Made by a program: the position numbers and the translations under genes. A stretch of DNA of 64,000 nt from Oceanobacillus indicireducens (GTDB lineage: Bacteria > Bacillota > Bacilli > Bacillales > Amphibacillaceae): NCBI RefSeq assembly GCF_014647195.1, contig NZ_BMOS01000009.1, positions 62,001-126,000 on the forward strand, in the 5' to 3' direction. A model generated the notes under the pieces. The model was not told the DNA's origin, ran no database searches, and saw only the letters and a list, made by a program, of their open reading frames with translations. Shown here in pieces: positions 53,318 through 62,613 of this stretch. The first letter of the stretch is position 1, and the number at the start of each line of letters is the position of its first letter.

Positions 53318-53761
53318 CTTCCATACAGCGTAAGTGTCTGCTCTTTCACTATTAAGGGCTCTAATCGCCGTTCAGTTGCCCGGTGGACGGATGCTTTCCG
53401 CGGGCACAGCTGGAGCCTCCTCGGGCTACCGCCCTGCGGGGTCTCCAGACTCGTGCTCTTCCCGCAGGAGTCACCGTCCACCGGGCAACTGTACTGGTAA
53501 GATGATTATTATTGAAAGCATTTATTCTAGTCCCATGTCACGATCCAAATTATATCTGTGGAATAATAAAGAGTGATCTAAGTTGGGCTTTCCCTCGGAG
53601 CAGTCCAGACACCTCGAGACTCCTGCAGGAGGAAAGGCATAGGTGAGACCCCGCAGTACGCAAAGCGTACGAGGAGGCTCACCAGCCGCCTGCGGAAAGC
53701 GAGAGGTGTCTGGACTGCGGACCTCCGGAAGAGAGTTACAGACACTTACGCTGTATAAAAG
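53318..53761. repeat. Repeat family R1, copy D (444 bp)
   Basis: Terminal inverted repeats share ATACAGCGTAAGTGTCTG at both ends. Module 2 arms CAGTTGCCCGGTGGACGG (53373-53390) / complement (53474-53491), perfect 18 bp. Module 1 arms GCAGTCCAGACACCTC (53600-53615) / complement (53703-53718), perfect 16 bp, with a core hairpin GTACGC-TTT-GCGTAC nearby. Same orientation as copies A and C. Confidence 0.92.
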
Positions 53762-53846
53762 GAATTCAGTTTATTCTTCAGTTTATTTTAAGTTTTATAA
53801 AGAAATGTTTAGTTATTTTAGGGTATGTAAGGTTGAGCTATGTAGT

Positions 53847-53880
53847 AAAAAGGAGACTGACTTGTGCTTGCCAGTCTCTA
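53847..53880 (-). terminator. Terminator of the bkd-brxB operon
   Basis: Minus-strand stem GAGACTG / CAGTCTC followed by CTTTTTA, 12 bases after the brxB stop. Confidence 0.75.
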
Positions 53881-53891
53881 CCTGATAATAA

Positions 53892-54323
53892 TTAGATTTC
53901 TTCACAGTGTGCGTCAAATAACGCTTGCAGCTTCACCATTACGTCCATTGCACTATAGCTTTCGATATCGTGACGTTCTAGCATAGACACAATCTCGCCG
54001 TCTTTAAGTAAAGCAAAGGATGGGGAGGATGGCGGGTAGCCTTCGAAATATTCTCTTGCTCGTTCCGTTGCCTCACGATCCTGACCGGCGAATACCGTTA
54101 CTAAATGGTCTGGCCGTCTATCATAGTGAATAGAAGTTGCCGCTGCAGGGCGTGCAATTCCTCCTGCACATCCACAAGTTGAGTTAACCATAACTAATGT
54201 AGTTCCTTTTTGTTTAAGTGCTTCATCCACCTCTTCTGGTGTTCTAAGCTCTTTAAAACCTGCTTCTGTTATATCTTTTCGAGCGGCATCAACAATATCA
54301 TTCATAAACAAGTTAAAATCCAT
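53892..54323 (-). CDS. brxB: Bacilliredoxin BrxB (YqiW)
   Basis: 143 residues, thioredoxin-like DUF1094 fold with the atypical C50-G-C52 active site ([15 protein letters not shown]) and the conserved [13 protein letters not shown]-type segment. Removes bacillithiol from S-bacillithiolated proteins; the resulting BrxB-SSB is recycled with BSH and the YpdA reductase (7262-8251). ATG 54321-54323 with GGAGTG upstream. Last gene after bkdB, 105 bases away. Confidence 0.94.
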   Translation of the reverse strand: MDFNLFMNDIVDAARKDITEAGFKELRTPEEVDEALKQKGTTLVMVNSTCGCAGGIARPAAATSIHYDRRPDHLVTVFAGQDREATERAREYFEGYPPSSPSFALLKDGEIVSMLERHDIESYSAMDVMVKLQALFDAHCEEI

Positions 54324-54437
54324 CACAAACACTCCTTTCCCGGATAAACATAAATTTGTCTAAATACATATTTAGCTTAGCAGGGAATATTATTAATTTC
54401 AATTAAATAAATTGCAAAATACCTTCATAACGACCGA

Positions 54438-55709
54438 TTAATAAACTGAAGTCGTACTTTCATTCATATTCTCAAGGATTTCTTTCACCCTTCTTAAGAA
54501 CTGACCACAGACCAATCCGTCGAGTATACGATGATCTAATGATAAACATAGGTTAACCATGTCTCGTGCAGCAAACATATCGTCAATTATAACTGGTCGC
54601 TTCACAATCGATTCTACCTGAAGAATTGCCGCTTGCGGGTGATTGATAATCCCCATTGATTGTACCGAACCAAATGTACCCGTATTATTTAGCGTAAATG
54701 TGCCACCACTCATATCTGCAGTAGTTAGTTTACCACTCCTAGCTTTCTGTGCTAGTTCTGTAATCTCTCGGGCAATTCCTTTAATCGATAACTCATCCGC
54801 ATGTTTAATGACGGGAACAAACAATTCCTCATCACTTGCTACTGCAATTGAAATATTAATTGCTTTTCGCTGAATAATTTTATCTCCTGCCCATGTACTA
54901 TTAAGCTGCGGGAATTCTTTTAATCCTTGCGCGACAGCTTTAACAAAGAAAGCAAAGAAGGTTAAATTGTAGCCTTCTTGTTCTTTAAAATCTTTCTTAA
55001 GTGAATTACGATAATTAACAAGGCTGGTTACATCTGCTTCAACCGTCATCCATGCATGTGGAATTTCTTGAGTAGAGGTGACCATTTTTTGAGCAATCGC
55101 TTTTCTTACACCGGTTACCGGAATTTCGATATCGCCGGTTTCCGATTGAATGAACGATTCAACCGATTTTTTCGGCTTTTGTTGATCCGGTTTCGGTGTA
55201 TCAACTGCCGGACGCTCTGTTACTTCTGTTGCTTCTGGTTGGGGAATGTTTCCGGATTCGATGATTTTCTCAATATCTTTTCTCGTAATTCGACCACCAC
55301 GTCCAGAACCTGCCACATTATTTAAATCAATATTATTTTCCTGTGCTAGTTTTAATACGGCCGGAGAATATCTCTTCTTCATCGAAGTGTCTTTTTCCTC
55401 GCTAGGAGCAGGTTCGATTGCTTTATCTTCCCCGGTAGTACTTTCATCTTGCTCAGGCGAGCCCCTGCCTTCTGTTTCAATTTGGCACATCACTTCACCA
55501 ACTGCAATCGTATCTCCTTCAGTTGCAACAAGTTCTTTTATTACACCTGAGAAAGAAGACGGTACTTCGGCATTCACTTTATCTGTCATTACTTCAGCGA
55601 TGGGATCATATTTATTAATTTTATCCCCAGGTTGTACAAGCCAGGTCGTAATGGTCCCTTCTGTCACACTTTCTCCAAGTTGCGGCATTGTAATTTTTTC
55701 CAAGCCCAT
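54438..55709 (-). CDS. bkdB: Branched-chain alpha-keto acid dehydrogenase E2 (lipoamide acyltransferase)
   Basis: 423 residues: lipoyl domain (1-76) with lipoylated K44 (EVMTDKVNAEV), E3/E1-binding peripheral domain (about 111-147; SPAVLKLAQENNIDLNNV) and catalytic domain with H393 and D397 in DHRILDG. Transfers the branched acyl group to CoA. Follows bkdAB by 19 bases. Confidence 0.96.
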   Translation of the reverse strand: MGLEKITMPQLGESVTEGTITTWLVQPGDKINKYDPIAEVMTDKVNAEVPSSFSGVIKELVATEGDTIAVGEVMCQIETEGRGSPEQDESTTGEDKAIEPAPSEEKDTSMKKRYSPAVLKLAQENNIDLNNVAGSGRGGRITRKDIEKIIESGNIPQPEATEVTERPAVDTPKPDQQKPKKSVESFIQSETGDIEIPVTGVRKAIAQKMVTSTQEIPHAWMTVEADVTSLVNYRNSLKKDFKEQEGYNLTFFAFFVKAVAQGLKEFPQLNSTWAGDKIIQRKAINISIAVASDEELFVPVIKHADELSIKGIAREITELAQKARSGKLTTADMSGGTFTLNNTGTFGSVQSMGIINHPQAAILQVESIVKRPVIIDDMFAARDMVNLCLSLDHRILDGLVCGQFLRRVKEILENMNESTTSVY

Positions 55710-55728
55710 TTTTTCATCCTCCTAAAGC

Positions 55729-56712
55729 TTAAAATTCAGCTAAATCACGCATCGCATTCTCGACTTTTTCCGGATTAATCATAAAGTATTTTTCCATCGT
55801 TGGAGCATAAGGCATGGCAGGTACATCCGGTCCAGCGAGACGCTTGATTGGTGCATCCAAATCGAACAGGCAGTTCTCTGCTATAATTGCTGCCACTTCG
55901 CCAATGATGCTCCCTTCTTTATTATCTTCTGTGACAAGTAATACTTTTCCAGTCTTCGTTGCCGCTTCAATGATAGCTTCCTGATCGAGCGGATAAACGG
56001 TGCGTAAATCAAGAATATGAGCTTCAATCCCCTCTTCAGCAAGCTTTTCCGCTGCTTGCAGGGCGAAATGTACACCAAGTCCATACGTAATAACCGTGAT
56101 ATCATCGCCTTCACGTTTCACATCTGCTTTTCCGATTGGAAGTACATAATCATCGCTAGGGACCTCTCCTTTAATAAGTCGGTAAGCCCGCTTATGTTCG
56201 AAAAACAAAACAGGATCGTTATCCCGGATTGCTGCCTTAAGTAACCCTTTTACATCGTATGGGGTAGACGGCATGACAATTTTAAGTCCAGGCTGGTTGG
56301 CAAACATTGCTTCAACAGATTGAGAATGATATAAAGCACCATGTACGCCACCGCCATACGGAGCACGGATGGTAATCGGGGCCTGCCAGTCATTATTAGA
56401 GCGATAACGAATTTTAGCTGCTTCTGAAATAATTTGGTTAAATGCGGGTAAAATAAAGTCAGCAAACTGCATTTCAGCTACCGGCCGCAAACCGTACATT
56501 GCCGCTCCGATTCCAACCCCGGCAATCGCTGATTCAGATAGAGGTGTATCCAACACACGCGCCGCGCCAAATTCATCGTAAAGTCCGTCCGTTGCTCGGA
56601 ATACGCCACCTTTTTTACCGACGTCTTCACCGAGAATAAAAACTTTATCATCCCGTTGCATTTCTTCTCGTAATGCAGTAGTTACCGCTTGTATATAAGA
56701 CATTACTGCCAT
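55729..56712 (-). CDS. bkdAB: Branched-chain alpha-keto acid dehydrogenase E1 beta
   Basis: 327 residues, transketolase-like E1 beta subunit with GEDVGKKGGVFRAT, DTPLSESAIAGVGIG, RAPYGGGVHGALYHSQS and RLAGPDVPAMPY. Forms the alpha2-beta2 thiamine-diphosphate E1 enzyme with BkdAA. Starts 5 bases after bkdAA. Confidence 0.96.
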   Translation of the reverse strand: MAVMSYIQAVTTALREEMQRDDKVFILGEDVGKKGGVFRATDGLYDEFGAARVLDTPLSESAIAGVGIGAAMYGLRPVAEMQFADFILPAFNQIISEAAKIRYRSNNDWQAPITIRAPYGGGVHGALYHSQSVEAMFANQPGLKIVMPSTPYDVKGLLKAAIRDNDPVLFFEHKRAYRLIKGEVPSDDYVLPIGKADVKREGDDITVITYGLGVHFALQAAEKLAEEGIEAHILDLRTVYPLDQEAIIEAATKTGKVLLVTEDNKEGSIIGEVAAIIAENCLFDLDAPIKRLAGPDVPAMPYAPTMEKYFMINPEKVENAMRDLAEF

Positions 56713-56717
56713 TTCTC

Positions 56718-57719
56718 TTATCCCTCCTGTTCTTCATAAACAAAGCGTAATGCATGTTCCGGTTCTGCATAAGGAGCTTCTTCTGCATATTCGGTTGCTT
56801 CGTTCACAATCCCCTGTACTTCACTATTAATCTTTTCTTCGATTTCATCTGTAAGTACACCGGATTCTTTTAAGTAAGTGGAGAAAGTAAGGATACAGTC
56901 ATCTCTTTTCGCTTCTTCCACTTCCTCTTTCTCACGATACGTGCGGTCGTCATCATCACTCGAATGAGCGGTAAGACGATATGTTACTGCTTCGATGAGT
57001 GATGGACCGTCTCCGTTAATCGCTCTCTCCCGCGCTTCTTTAACAGCGGTATAAACTTCAATTGGATCATTTCCATTAACCGTCACGCCATGCATGCCAT
57101 AGCTTTTAGCCCGGATTGACACGTTTTCACTTGCAACCTGACGATCAAATGGCACAGAAATTGCGTACTTATTGTTTTCAACCATCGTGATGACCGGAAG
57201 CTTGTGTACACCAGCAAAGTTCAGACCTTCGTGAAAGTCACCTTGATTTGTAGACCCTTCGCCGAGTGTTACAAAGGAAACAAACTCCTCCTTCTCCATT
57301 TTACCTGCGAGGGCAACACCTACCGCATGTGGTAGCTGCGTTGTAACAGGAGAAGACCCAGTTAATATCCGATTTTTCTTTTGACCAAAGTGCCCTGGCA
57401 TCTGTCTTCCACCAGAGTTTGGATCCTCCGCTTTCGCAAAAGCGGAGAGCATGATATCTTTTGCCGTCATTCCGAACGCTAAAACAACACCTAAGTCGCG
57501 GTAATATGGTGCTGTCCAATCTTGCTCCCGGTCAAGCGCAAAGGATGCTCCAATTTGTGCCGCTTCCTGACCTTGACAGGATATAACAAATGGAATCTTG
57601 CCTGAACGGTTCAATAACCACATCCGTTCATCGATTTTCCTGGCGAGCAGCATCGTTTTATACATGTCAAGTACTTGTTCGTCTGTTATGCCAGCTTGTT
57701 GATGACGATTTAAACTCAT
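56718..57719 (-). CDS. bkdAA: Branched-chain alpha-keto acid dehydrogenase E1 alpha
   Basis: 333 residues with the thiamine-diphosphate motif GEGSTNQGDFHEGLNFAG ... ENN and the phospho-loop-like SSDDDDRTYR. Decarboxylates 2-keto acids of Val, Leu and Ile. 29 bases after lpdV. Confidence 0.96.
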   Translation of the reverse strand: MSLNRHQQAGITDEQVLDMYKTMLLARKIDERMWLLNRSGKIPFVISCQGQEAAQIGASFALDREQDWTAPYYRDLGVVLAFGMTAKDIMLSAFAKAEDPNSGGRQMPGHFGQKKNRILTGSSPVTTQLPHAVGVALAGKMEKEEFVSFVTLGEGSTNQGDFHEGLNFAGVHKLPVITMVENNKYAISVPFDRQVASENVSIRAKSYGMHGVTVNGNDPIEVYTAVKEARERAINGDGPSLIEAVTYRLTAHSSDDDDRTYREKEEVEEAKRDDCILTFSTYLKESGVLTDEIEEKINSEVQGIVNEATEYAEEAPYAEPEHALRFVYEEQEG

Positions 57720-57748
57720 CTTTCGTTCACTCCTTTTATTTAAACCAT

Positions 57749-59170
57749 TTAACCATGGATTTGCTTTCCATCTACAGCGAGTGCCGCTTCACCTATCGCT
57801 TCTGAAAGCGTAGGGTGCGGATGTACAGCAGATGCAATTTCCCATGGGGTTGCATCAAGGACCTTTGCAAGACCTGCTGCTGAGATCATATCTGTCACAT
57901 GGGGTCCAATCATGTGAACACCTAGTAAATCATCTGTATCCCTGTCCGCAACGATTTTTACAAAGCCTGCTGCTTCACCATGAACTAGCGCTTTTCCGAC
58001 TGCTTGAAATGGAAATTTGCCTACTTTCACATTATACCCTTTGTCCTTCGCTTCTTTCTCTGTTAAACCTACATGTGCTGCTTCTGGACTCGAGTAGATG
58101 CAACTCGGAATCGTTTCATAGTCAAGCGGCAATGGATTTTCATTTGCAAGATGTTCTACTGCTTTTATTCCTTCATGAGAAGCAACATGTGCAAGTTGCA
58201 TACCACCTATCACATCACCAATCGCATAAATATGCGATTCTTTCGTTTGCATGGAGGAATTCGTTACGATAAAGCCTTTTTCTACTTGAATATCCGTGTT
58301 CTCTAAACCGATATTTGCTACATTAGCCGTTCTACCGACCGATATAAGAATTTTTTCCGCATTGAAATTGATTTTTTCCCCAGCAACTTCTGCCTGTATG
58401 GAAACATCATCCGCAATATCTATCGTATCGGCGAGGACATTCGCCCCTTTCACAAAGTGAATCCCCTTTTTCTTAAGGAGGCGCTCCATTTCTTTCGCGA
58501 TTGCTTCATCTTCCGTTGGTAAGATTTGTTTCGCATATTCAATGACTGTTACATCCACACCAAAGTCATTCAGCATAGATGCCCATTCAATTCCAATTAC
58601 TCCACCGCCAATGATGAGCATGGAACTTGGGAGTTCTTCCAATTGTAAGGCATCATCTGAAGACAAGATATGTTCCCCGTCAAATGGCAGGCCGTTCAAT
58701 GAGCGAGGACTTGACCCGGTAGCGATAATTACATTTTTAGGAGTCAAAATTGTATTTTCCTCCCCATTTTCATACTCTACCGAAATCGTGCCAGGCATTG
58801 GAGAAAATATGCTGGGACCAAGAATTCTTCCAAACCCTTCATAAACATCGATTTTCCCCTTCTTCATCAGTCCCTGTACACCTTGATGCAGTCGGTCGAC
58901 AATTGAATTTTTCCGGGCCTGGACTTCTGAGAAATTTATCGTCGTATCTTTCGTTTCAATTCCGTATTCTCTTGCTTCCTTTGTCTGACGATACACTTCA
59001 GCACTGCGCAATAAAGCTTTAGATGGGATGCAGCCTCGATGGAGACATGTCCCTCCAAGCTTCCTATTTTCAACGACTGCCGTCTTCAGTCCAAGCTGGG
59101 AAGCACGGATTGCTGCAACATATCCCCCCGTACCTCCCCCTAATATGACTAAATCGTAATCCTCTGCCAT
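57749..59170 (-). CDS. lpdV: Dihydrolipoamide dehydrogenase (E3) of the BCKDH complex
   Basis: 473 residues (B. subtilis LpdV 474). FAD site GGGTGGYVAA (11-20), redox disulfide C42-C47 (GGTCLHRGCIPSK), NAD site GGGVIGIEWAS and C-terminal catalytic HPHPTLSE. Reoxidises dihydrolipoyl groups on BkdB. 33 bases after bcd; in B. subtilis buk lies between them. Confidence 0.96.
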   Translation of the reverse strand: MAEDYDLVILGGGTGGYVAAIRASQLGLKTAVVENRKLGGTCLHRGCIPSKALLRSAEVYRQTKEAREYGIETKDTTINFSEVQARKNSIVDRLHQGVQGLMKKGKIDVYEGFGRILGPSIFSPMPGTISVEYENGEENTILTPKNVIIATGSSPRSLNGLPFDGEHILSSDDALQLEELPSSMLIIGGGVIGIEWASMLNDFGVDVTVIEYAKQILPTEDEAIAKEMERLLKKKGIHFVKGANVLADTIDIADDVSIQAEVAGEKINFNAEKILISVGRTANVANIGLENTDIQVEKGFIVTNSSMQTKESHIYAIGDVIGGMQLAHVASHEGIKAVEHLANENPLPLDYETIPSCIYSSPEAAHVGLTEKEAKDKGYNVKVGKFPFQAVGKALVHGEAAGFVKIVADRDTDDLLGVHMIGPHVTDMISAAGLAKVLDATPWEIASAVHPHPTLSEAIGEAALAVDGKQIHG

Positions 59171-59203
59171 TGTCTATAACCCCTTTCCAGTTTACATTCC
59201 ATT

Positions 59204-60298
59204 CTAGCGATTTAAAATAGATCGTTCATTGACTAGGAATTGGCTGCGTGATTCCCGTTTCGCTTTAATTCGTTCTTCAGCCATTCGGTCAGCCGCAACA
59301 TAAGTCGGGATATTATCTCTTCTGGATATAGCAAAAACACGCTCAAGATTGGAATAAATTACTTCAACTTTTTGTAACGCTCTTTCTTTATTATAACCGG
59401 CAAGCTCATCTGCAACATTAATTACTCCGCCTGCGTTAATAACATAGTCCGGCGCATAAACAATTCCCATTTCATGGATAATATCCCCATGCTTTTCTTC
59501 TGCCAACTGATTATTTGCAGATCCTGCAATCATTTTCGCTTTAAATTGTGGTATTGTTTCATCGTTGATGATGGCCCCTAATGCACACGGAGAGAAAATA
59601 TCACACTCAACGCCATAAATCTCATCCGGTCCAACGGCTGTTGCCCCAAATGCTTCTACCGCACGTTGTACAGCAGCTTCGTTAATATCCGTGACGATAA
59701 GATTTGCACCTTCATCATGGAGATATTCACAAAGTGCAAAAGCGACATTACCAACTCCTTGGACGGCGATTGTTTTTCCTTCCAATGAATCTGTGCCAAA
59801 TGTTTCTTTTGCTGTTGCTTTTATCCCTTTGTAGATTCCATAAGCGGTTATTGGAGAAGGGTTTCCGGCTGCTTCTGGTGTAGTTGGTGAAGTCCCCGTA
59901 ACGAACTCCGTTTCCAAATGGATAAGATCCATATCTTCCGTTGTCGTTCCAACATCTTCTGCAGTGATATAACGTCCGTTCAATCCTTGGATATAACGAC
60001 CGAAAGCACGGAACAACTCTGGATTTTTGTCCTTTTTCGGATCACCAATTATGACTGTCTTCCCGCCACCTAGATCGAGTCCTGCAGCAGCATTTTTATA
60101 AGTCATTCCTTTAGCAAGACGGAGTGCATCTTCAATCGCGGCTTCTTCCGTCTCATACGTCCACATCCGTGTTCCTCCAAGAGCTGGTCCGAGTGTTGTA
60201 TCATGGATTGCAATAATTGCCTTCAATCCAGATGCCTTATCCTGGCAAAGTACTAATTGCTCATACTCATATTTCTCCATATATTTAAATAATTCCAT
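59204..60298 (-). CDS. bcd: Leucine dehydrogenase
   Basis: 364 residues, Glu/Leu/Phe/Val dehydrogenase family with catalytic lysines K68 ([13 protein letters not shown]) and K80 (DLGGGK) and NAD motif GVGNVA. Deaminates branched-chain amino acids to keto acids, the substrates of the BCKDH encoded next. ATG behind AGGAGG. First gene of bcd-lpdV-bkdAA-bkdAB-bkdB; the ptb and buk genes of the B. subtilis operon are absent. Confidence 0.96.
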   Translation of the reverse strand: MELFKYMEKYEYEQLVLCQDKASGLKAIIAIHDTTLGPALGGTRMWTYETEEAAIEDALRLAKGMTYKNAAAGLDLGGGKTVIIGDPKKDKNPELFRAFGRYIQGLNGRYITAEDVGTTTEDMDLIHLETEFVTGTSPTTPEAAGNPSPITAYGIYKGIKATAKETFGTDSLEGKTIAVQGVGNVAFALCEYLHDEGANLIVTDINEAAVQRAVEAFGATAVGPDEIYGVECDIFSPCALGAIINDETIPQFKAKMIAGSANNQLAEEKHGDIIHEMGIVYAPDYVINAGGVINVADELAGYNKERALQKVEVIYSNLERVFAISRRDNIPTYVAADRMAEERIKAKRESRSQFLVNERSILNR

Positions 60299-60340
60299 TT
60301 CCCATTCCTCCTAGTTTATTTATTTACAAAGGCAAGTTGT

Positions 60341-60356
60341 ATGTAAGCGCTTTAAT
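60341..60356. promoter_or_regulatory. cre-like site (CcpA) before bcd
   Basis: ATGTAAGCGCTTTAAT matches 15 of 16 positions of the cre consensus WTGnAARCGnWWWCAW (and equally well on the other strand). It lies 43 bases upstream of the bcd ATG, just after the bkdR stop, so carbon catabolite repression of the bkd operon is plausible. Confidence 0.6.
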
Positions 60357-60375
60357 ATCCATTTATGATTAAATT

Positions 60376-62412
60376 TTATTCAAGCTGATATTTCTCGATT
60401 TTATAATATAAATTTCGAATAGAGATATCTAATGCTTGAGCTGTTTTCGTCTTATTGAATCCATTATTTTCATATACTTTATAAATATAATCTTTTTCAA
60501 AATTTTCCACGGCATCGGTTAATGAATCCCATTCCGGAAACATGAGATTGGATTGTTTCAGATTGGAAGATGAATGAAGTAATTTCGGTAAATACTCCTT
60601 TTTAATTTCTTTTTCCTGATTATCCATGAAAATCATCGCCCGCCCAATAATATTCTCTAGTTCCCTTACATTCCCTGGCCAGTGGTATTGTTCAAGCAAT
60701 GCGATTGCATCGTCACTAATATACTGGACATCCCTTCGATAATCCTTATTAAGCTTTTTAATAAGATGATGTGCCAGTTCACGAATGTCGGAAACTCGTT
60801 CTCTTAAGGATGGTATAAAAATTGGTAATCGATTTAATCGGTAGTAGAGATCTTCTCTAAATGTCCGATTACTGATTGCTTTTTCCAAGTTTGTGTTCGT
60901 TGCTGTAATGATTCGAACATCTATCGGGATCGATTGCTTGCCACCAACACGGATAATCTCCTGCTCTTCCAAGACTCGCAATAGTTTAGACTGCATATCT
61001 AAAGATAATTCCCCGATTTCGTCGAGAAAGACACTGCCTTTATTCGCTTCCTCGAAGGCGCCGATTTTACTTTTCGATGGGTCAAGTGATTCATAACCGA
61101 ATAATTCAACTTCAAGTAATGTTTCTTTAATCGTGGCACAATTGACACGAATGAATTTTTCTTGCTTTCGGTTACTTTCATTGTGAATAGCATGTGCAAA
61201 CAATTCTTTCCCTGTACCGGAATCGCCTCTTAGCAATACAGTTGCAGGGGTTTTCGCCCCAACTTTCGCTTGTTCAAGTGCTAGTTGCATTTCTGACGAT
61301 GAACCGATAATATCATCGAACGTATACTTTGCTTCCAAGCTGCGAATGATTTGCCTTGCCCGCTCGAGTTCATTTGTAAGAGCTTGAATTTCCGAAACAT
61401 CATGCAGGACTCCAACACTTCCTTGAATTTTACCTTTCGCAATGACGGGAGCAACATTTACAATAACTTCCCTTTTTTTCTGACCGACCTTCATGCGAAC
61501 CCCACGATAGACACTGCCTGTTTCGAGCACCTTCATATGCATGCTTTCCCCTTCATGGATATCGACTGTCGCCGGTTTACCAATCACATCTTCTTCTGTT
61601 AGCCCAGTAATTTTTGTATATGCCGGATTAATCATGATGCCATTGCCATGTTTATCAACAACACTTATCGCAGCATCTGAAGATTTGATGATAGCTTCAA
61701 GCATATTTTTCAGTTCAATTAAGTCAGTGTTTTCCTCCGCCAGTTTTACAACTTCGGTAATATCTTTAAATACAGTAAATGCTCCAACGAGATCATTGCT
61801 TTCACTGATTAATGGTATTCGTGTTGCGATGATTTTTTTTCCGTTTTCTAATGGGAACTTTTGATTAATTTCTTTTTCTTTCGTCTGAAGCACGATAGGT
61901 AGGCGCGAATTTTTTATAACATCTCTTATACGCTTGCCAATAAACATATCTTTTTGAAGCCCAATAATCTCTGCAGCTTTCTCATTCACAAATTGAATGA
62001 CCTCGTTCCTATCAATGACAATCATGCCATCACGAATATGGTTGAGGATTAATTCTTGATTATCGCTTTGCTGCTTTATTCGTTCGAGCAATGCATCTTT
62101 TTCATCCACGAGTTCAGAGATGATGTAGGCTACGGAGCCAGGAACGACTACTGTCTGCTCCCTTTTTGAACGGATCAATTCCTCCAAAACAGCCTGATCA
62201 CCTGTAGCTTCAAAGATGATATCGATCTCCTTATCGATCCAGTCTTTCCAATCACTTCCGGTTTGAATGTGTAACTTATTTGCTAATGCAAGGCCGGGTG
62301 CCCCTTCATTGTGATCAATTACTGCCACAATTTTCATAGTTGTTGTGGAGTGAATGATATGGATTAATGCCGTACCTCCCCGTCCGGCACCAACAATAAG
62401 TACATTTTTCAT
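60376..62412 (-). CDS. bkdR: BkdR-like enhancer-binding regulator lacking the GAFTGA loop
   Basis: 678 residues: N-terminal Rossmann-like domain (1-110; VLIVGAGRGGTALIHII), two PAS domains (about 120-225 and 235-345), AAA+ domain (about 365-600) and a Fis-type HTH (655-675). Walker A GDSGTGKE (396-403), Walker B VFLDEIGE (461-468) and the arginine-finger region (FREDLYYRLNRLPIFIPSLRER) are intact. After ELFGYE (436-441), where sigma-54 activators have the GAFTGA loop, the sequence is SLDPSKSK then IGAFEEA, so the sigma-54-contact loop is missing in frame. Position upstream of bcd matches BkdR. Divergent from yqzF. Confidence 0.9.
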   Translation of the reverse strand: MKNVLIVGAGRGGTALIHIIHSTTTMKIVAVIDHNEGAPGLALANKLHIQTGSDWKDWIDKEIDIIFEATGDQAVLEELIRSKREQTVVVPGSVAYIISELVDEKDALLERIKQQSDNQELILNHIRDGMIVIDRNEVIQFVNEKAAEIIGLQKDMFIGKRIRDVIKNSRLPIVLQTKEKEINQKFPLENGKKIIATRIPLISESNDLVGAFTVFKDITEVVKLAEENTDLIELKNMLEAIIKSSDAAISVVDKHGNGIMINPAYTKITGLTEEDVIGKPATVDIHEGESMHMKVLETGSVYRGVRMKVGQKKREVIVNVAPVIAKGKIQGSVGVLHDVSEIQALTNELERARQIIRSLEAKYTFDDIIGSSSEMQLALEQAKVGAKTPATVLLRGDSGTGKELFAHAIHNESNRKQEKFIRVNCATIKETLLEVELFGYESLDPSKSKIGAFEEANKGSVFLDEIGELSLDMQSKLLRVLEEQEIIRVGGKQSIPIDVRIITATNTNLEKAISNRTFREDLYYRLNRLPIFIPSLRERVSDIRELAHHLIKKLNKDYRRDVQYISDDAIALLEQYHWPGNVRELENIIGRAMIFMDNQEKEIKKEYLPKLLHSSSNLKQSNLMFPEWDSLTDAVENFEKDYIYKVYENNGFNKTKTAQALDISIRNLYYKIEKYQLE

Positions 62413-62613
62413 CGATTCACCACCTTTGCATTATCTTGCATACTAATATCATACGTTATCATGAATGAATTGGCAATGATTAATTGATTGTGATAATTAC
62501 TGCACGTTATGTAAGAAATGCCTGTGTTGGAATGATATTGTTCCGTTTTAATAGTCATCTTTGCTATACTCTATAGTTGAGACAACTTTTGATATGATTA
62601 AAGGGGAATGAGT

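Larger units (their letters stand above)
53217..53891. other. 675-base intergenic region mini-protein/brxB
   Basis: Contains the mini-protein terminator (53244-53274), repeat copy D (53318-53761) and the bkd-brxB terminator (53847-53880). Short frames inside the repeat are not credible genes. Confidence 0.85.

Noticed and set aside
31246-53761. The repeat copies as CRISPR-like arrays
   Set aside because: They are long, far apart and palindromic, with no short regularly spaced repeats and no cas genes in the window.
53272-53885. Short frames on both strands within repeat copy D
   Set aside because: They lie across the hairpin arms, differ in each copy and have no ribosome site; the sequence is palindromic repeat rather than coding DNA.
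55246-55725. A 159-codon open frame on the plus strand
   Set aside because: Entirely antisense to bkdB, which has firm domain evidence; no ribosome site and a low-complexity Ser-rich translation typical of shadow frames.
60299-60375. Sigma-54 promoter before bcd
   Set aside because: The only TTGC in the gap has no GG ten bases upstream, so the -24/-12 pattern is not met.
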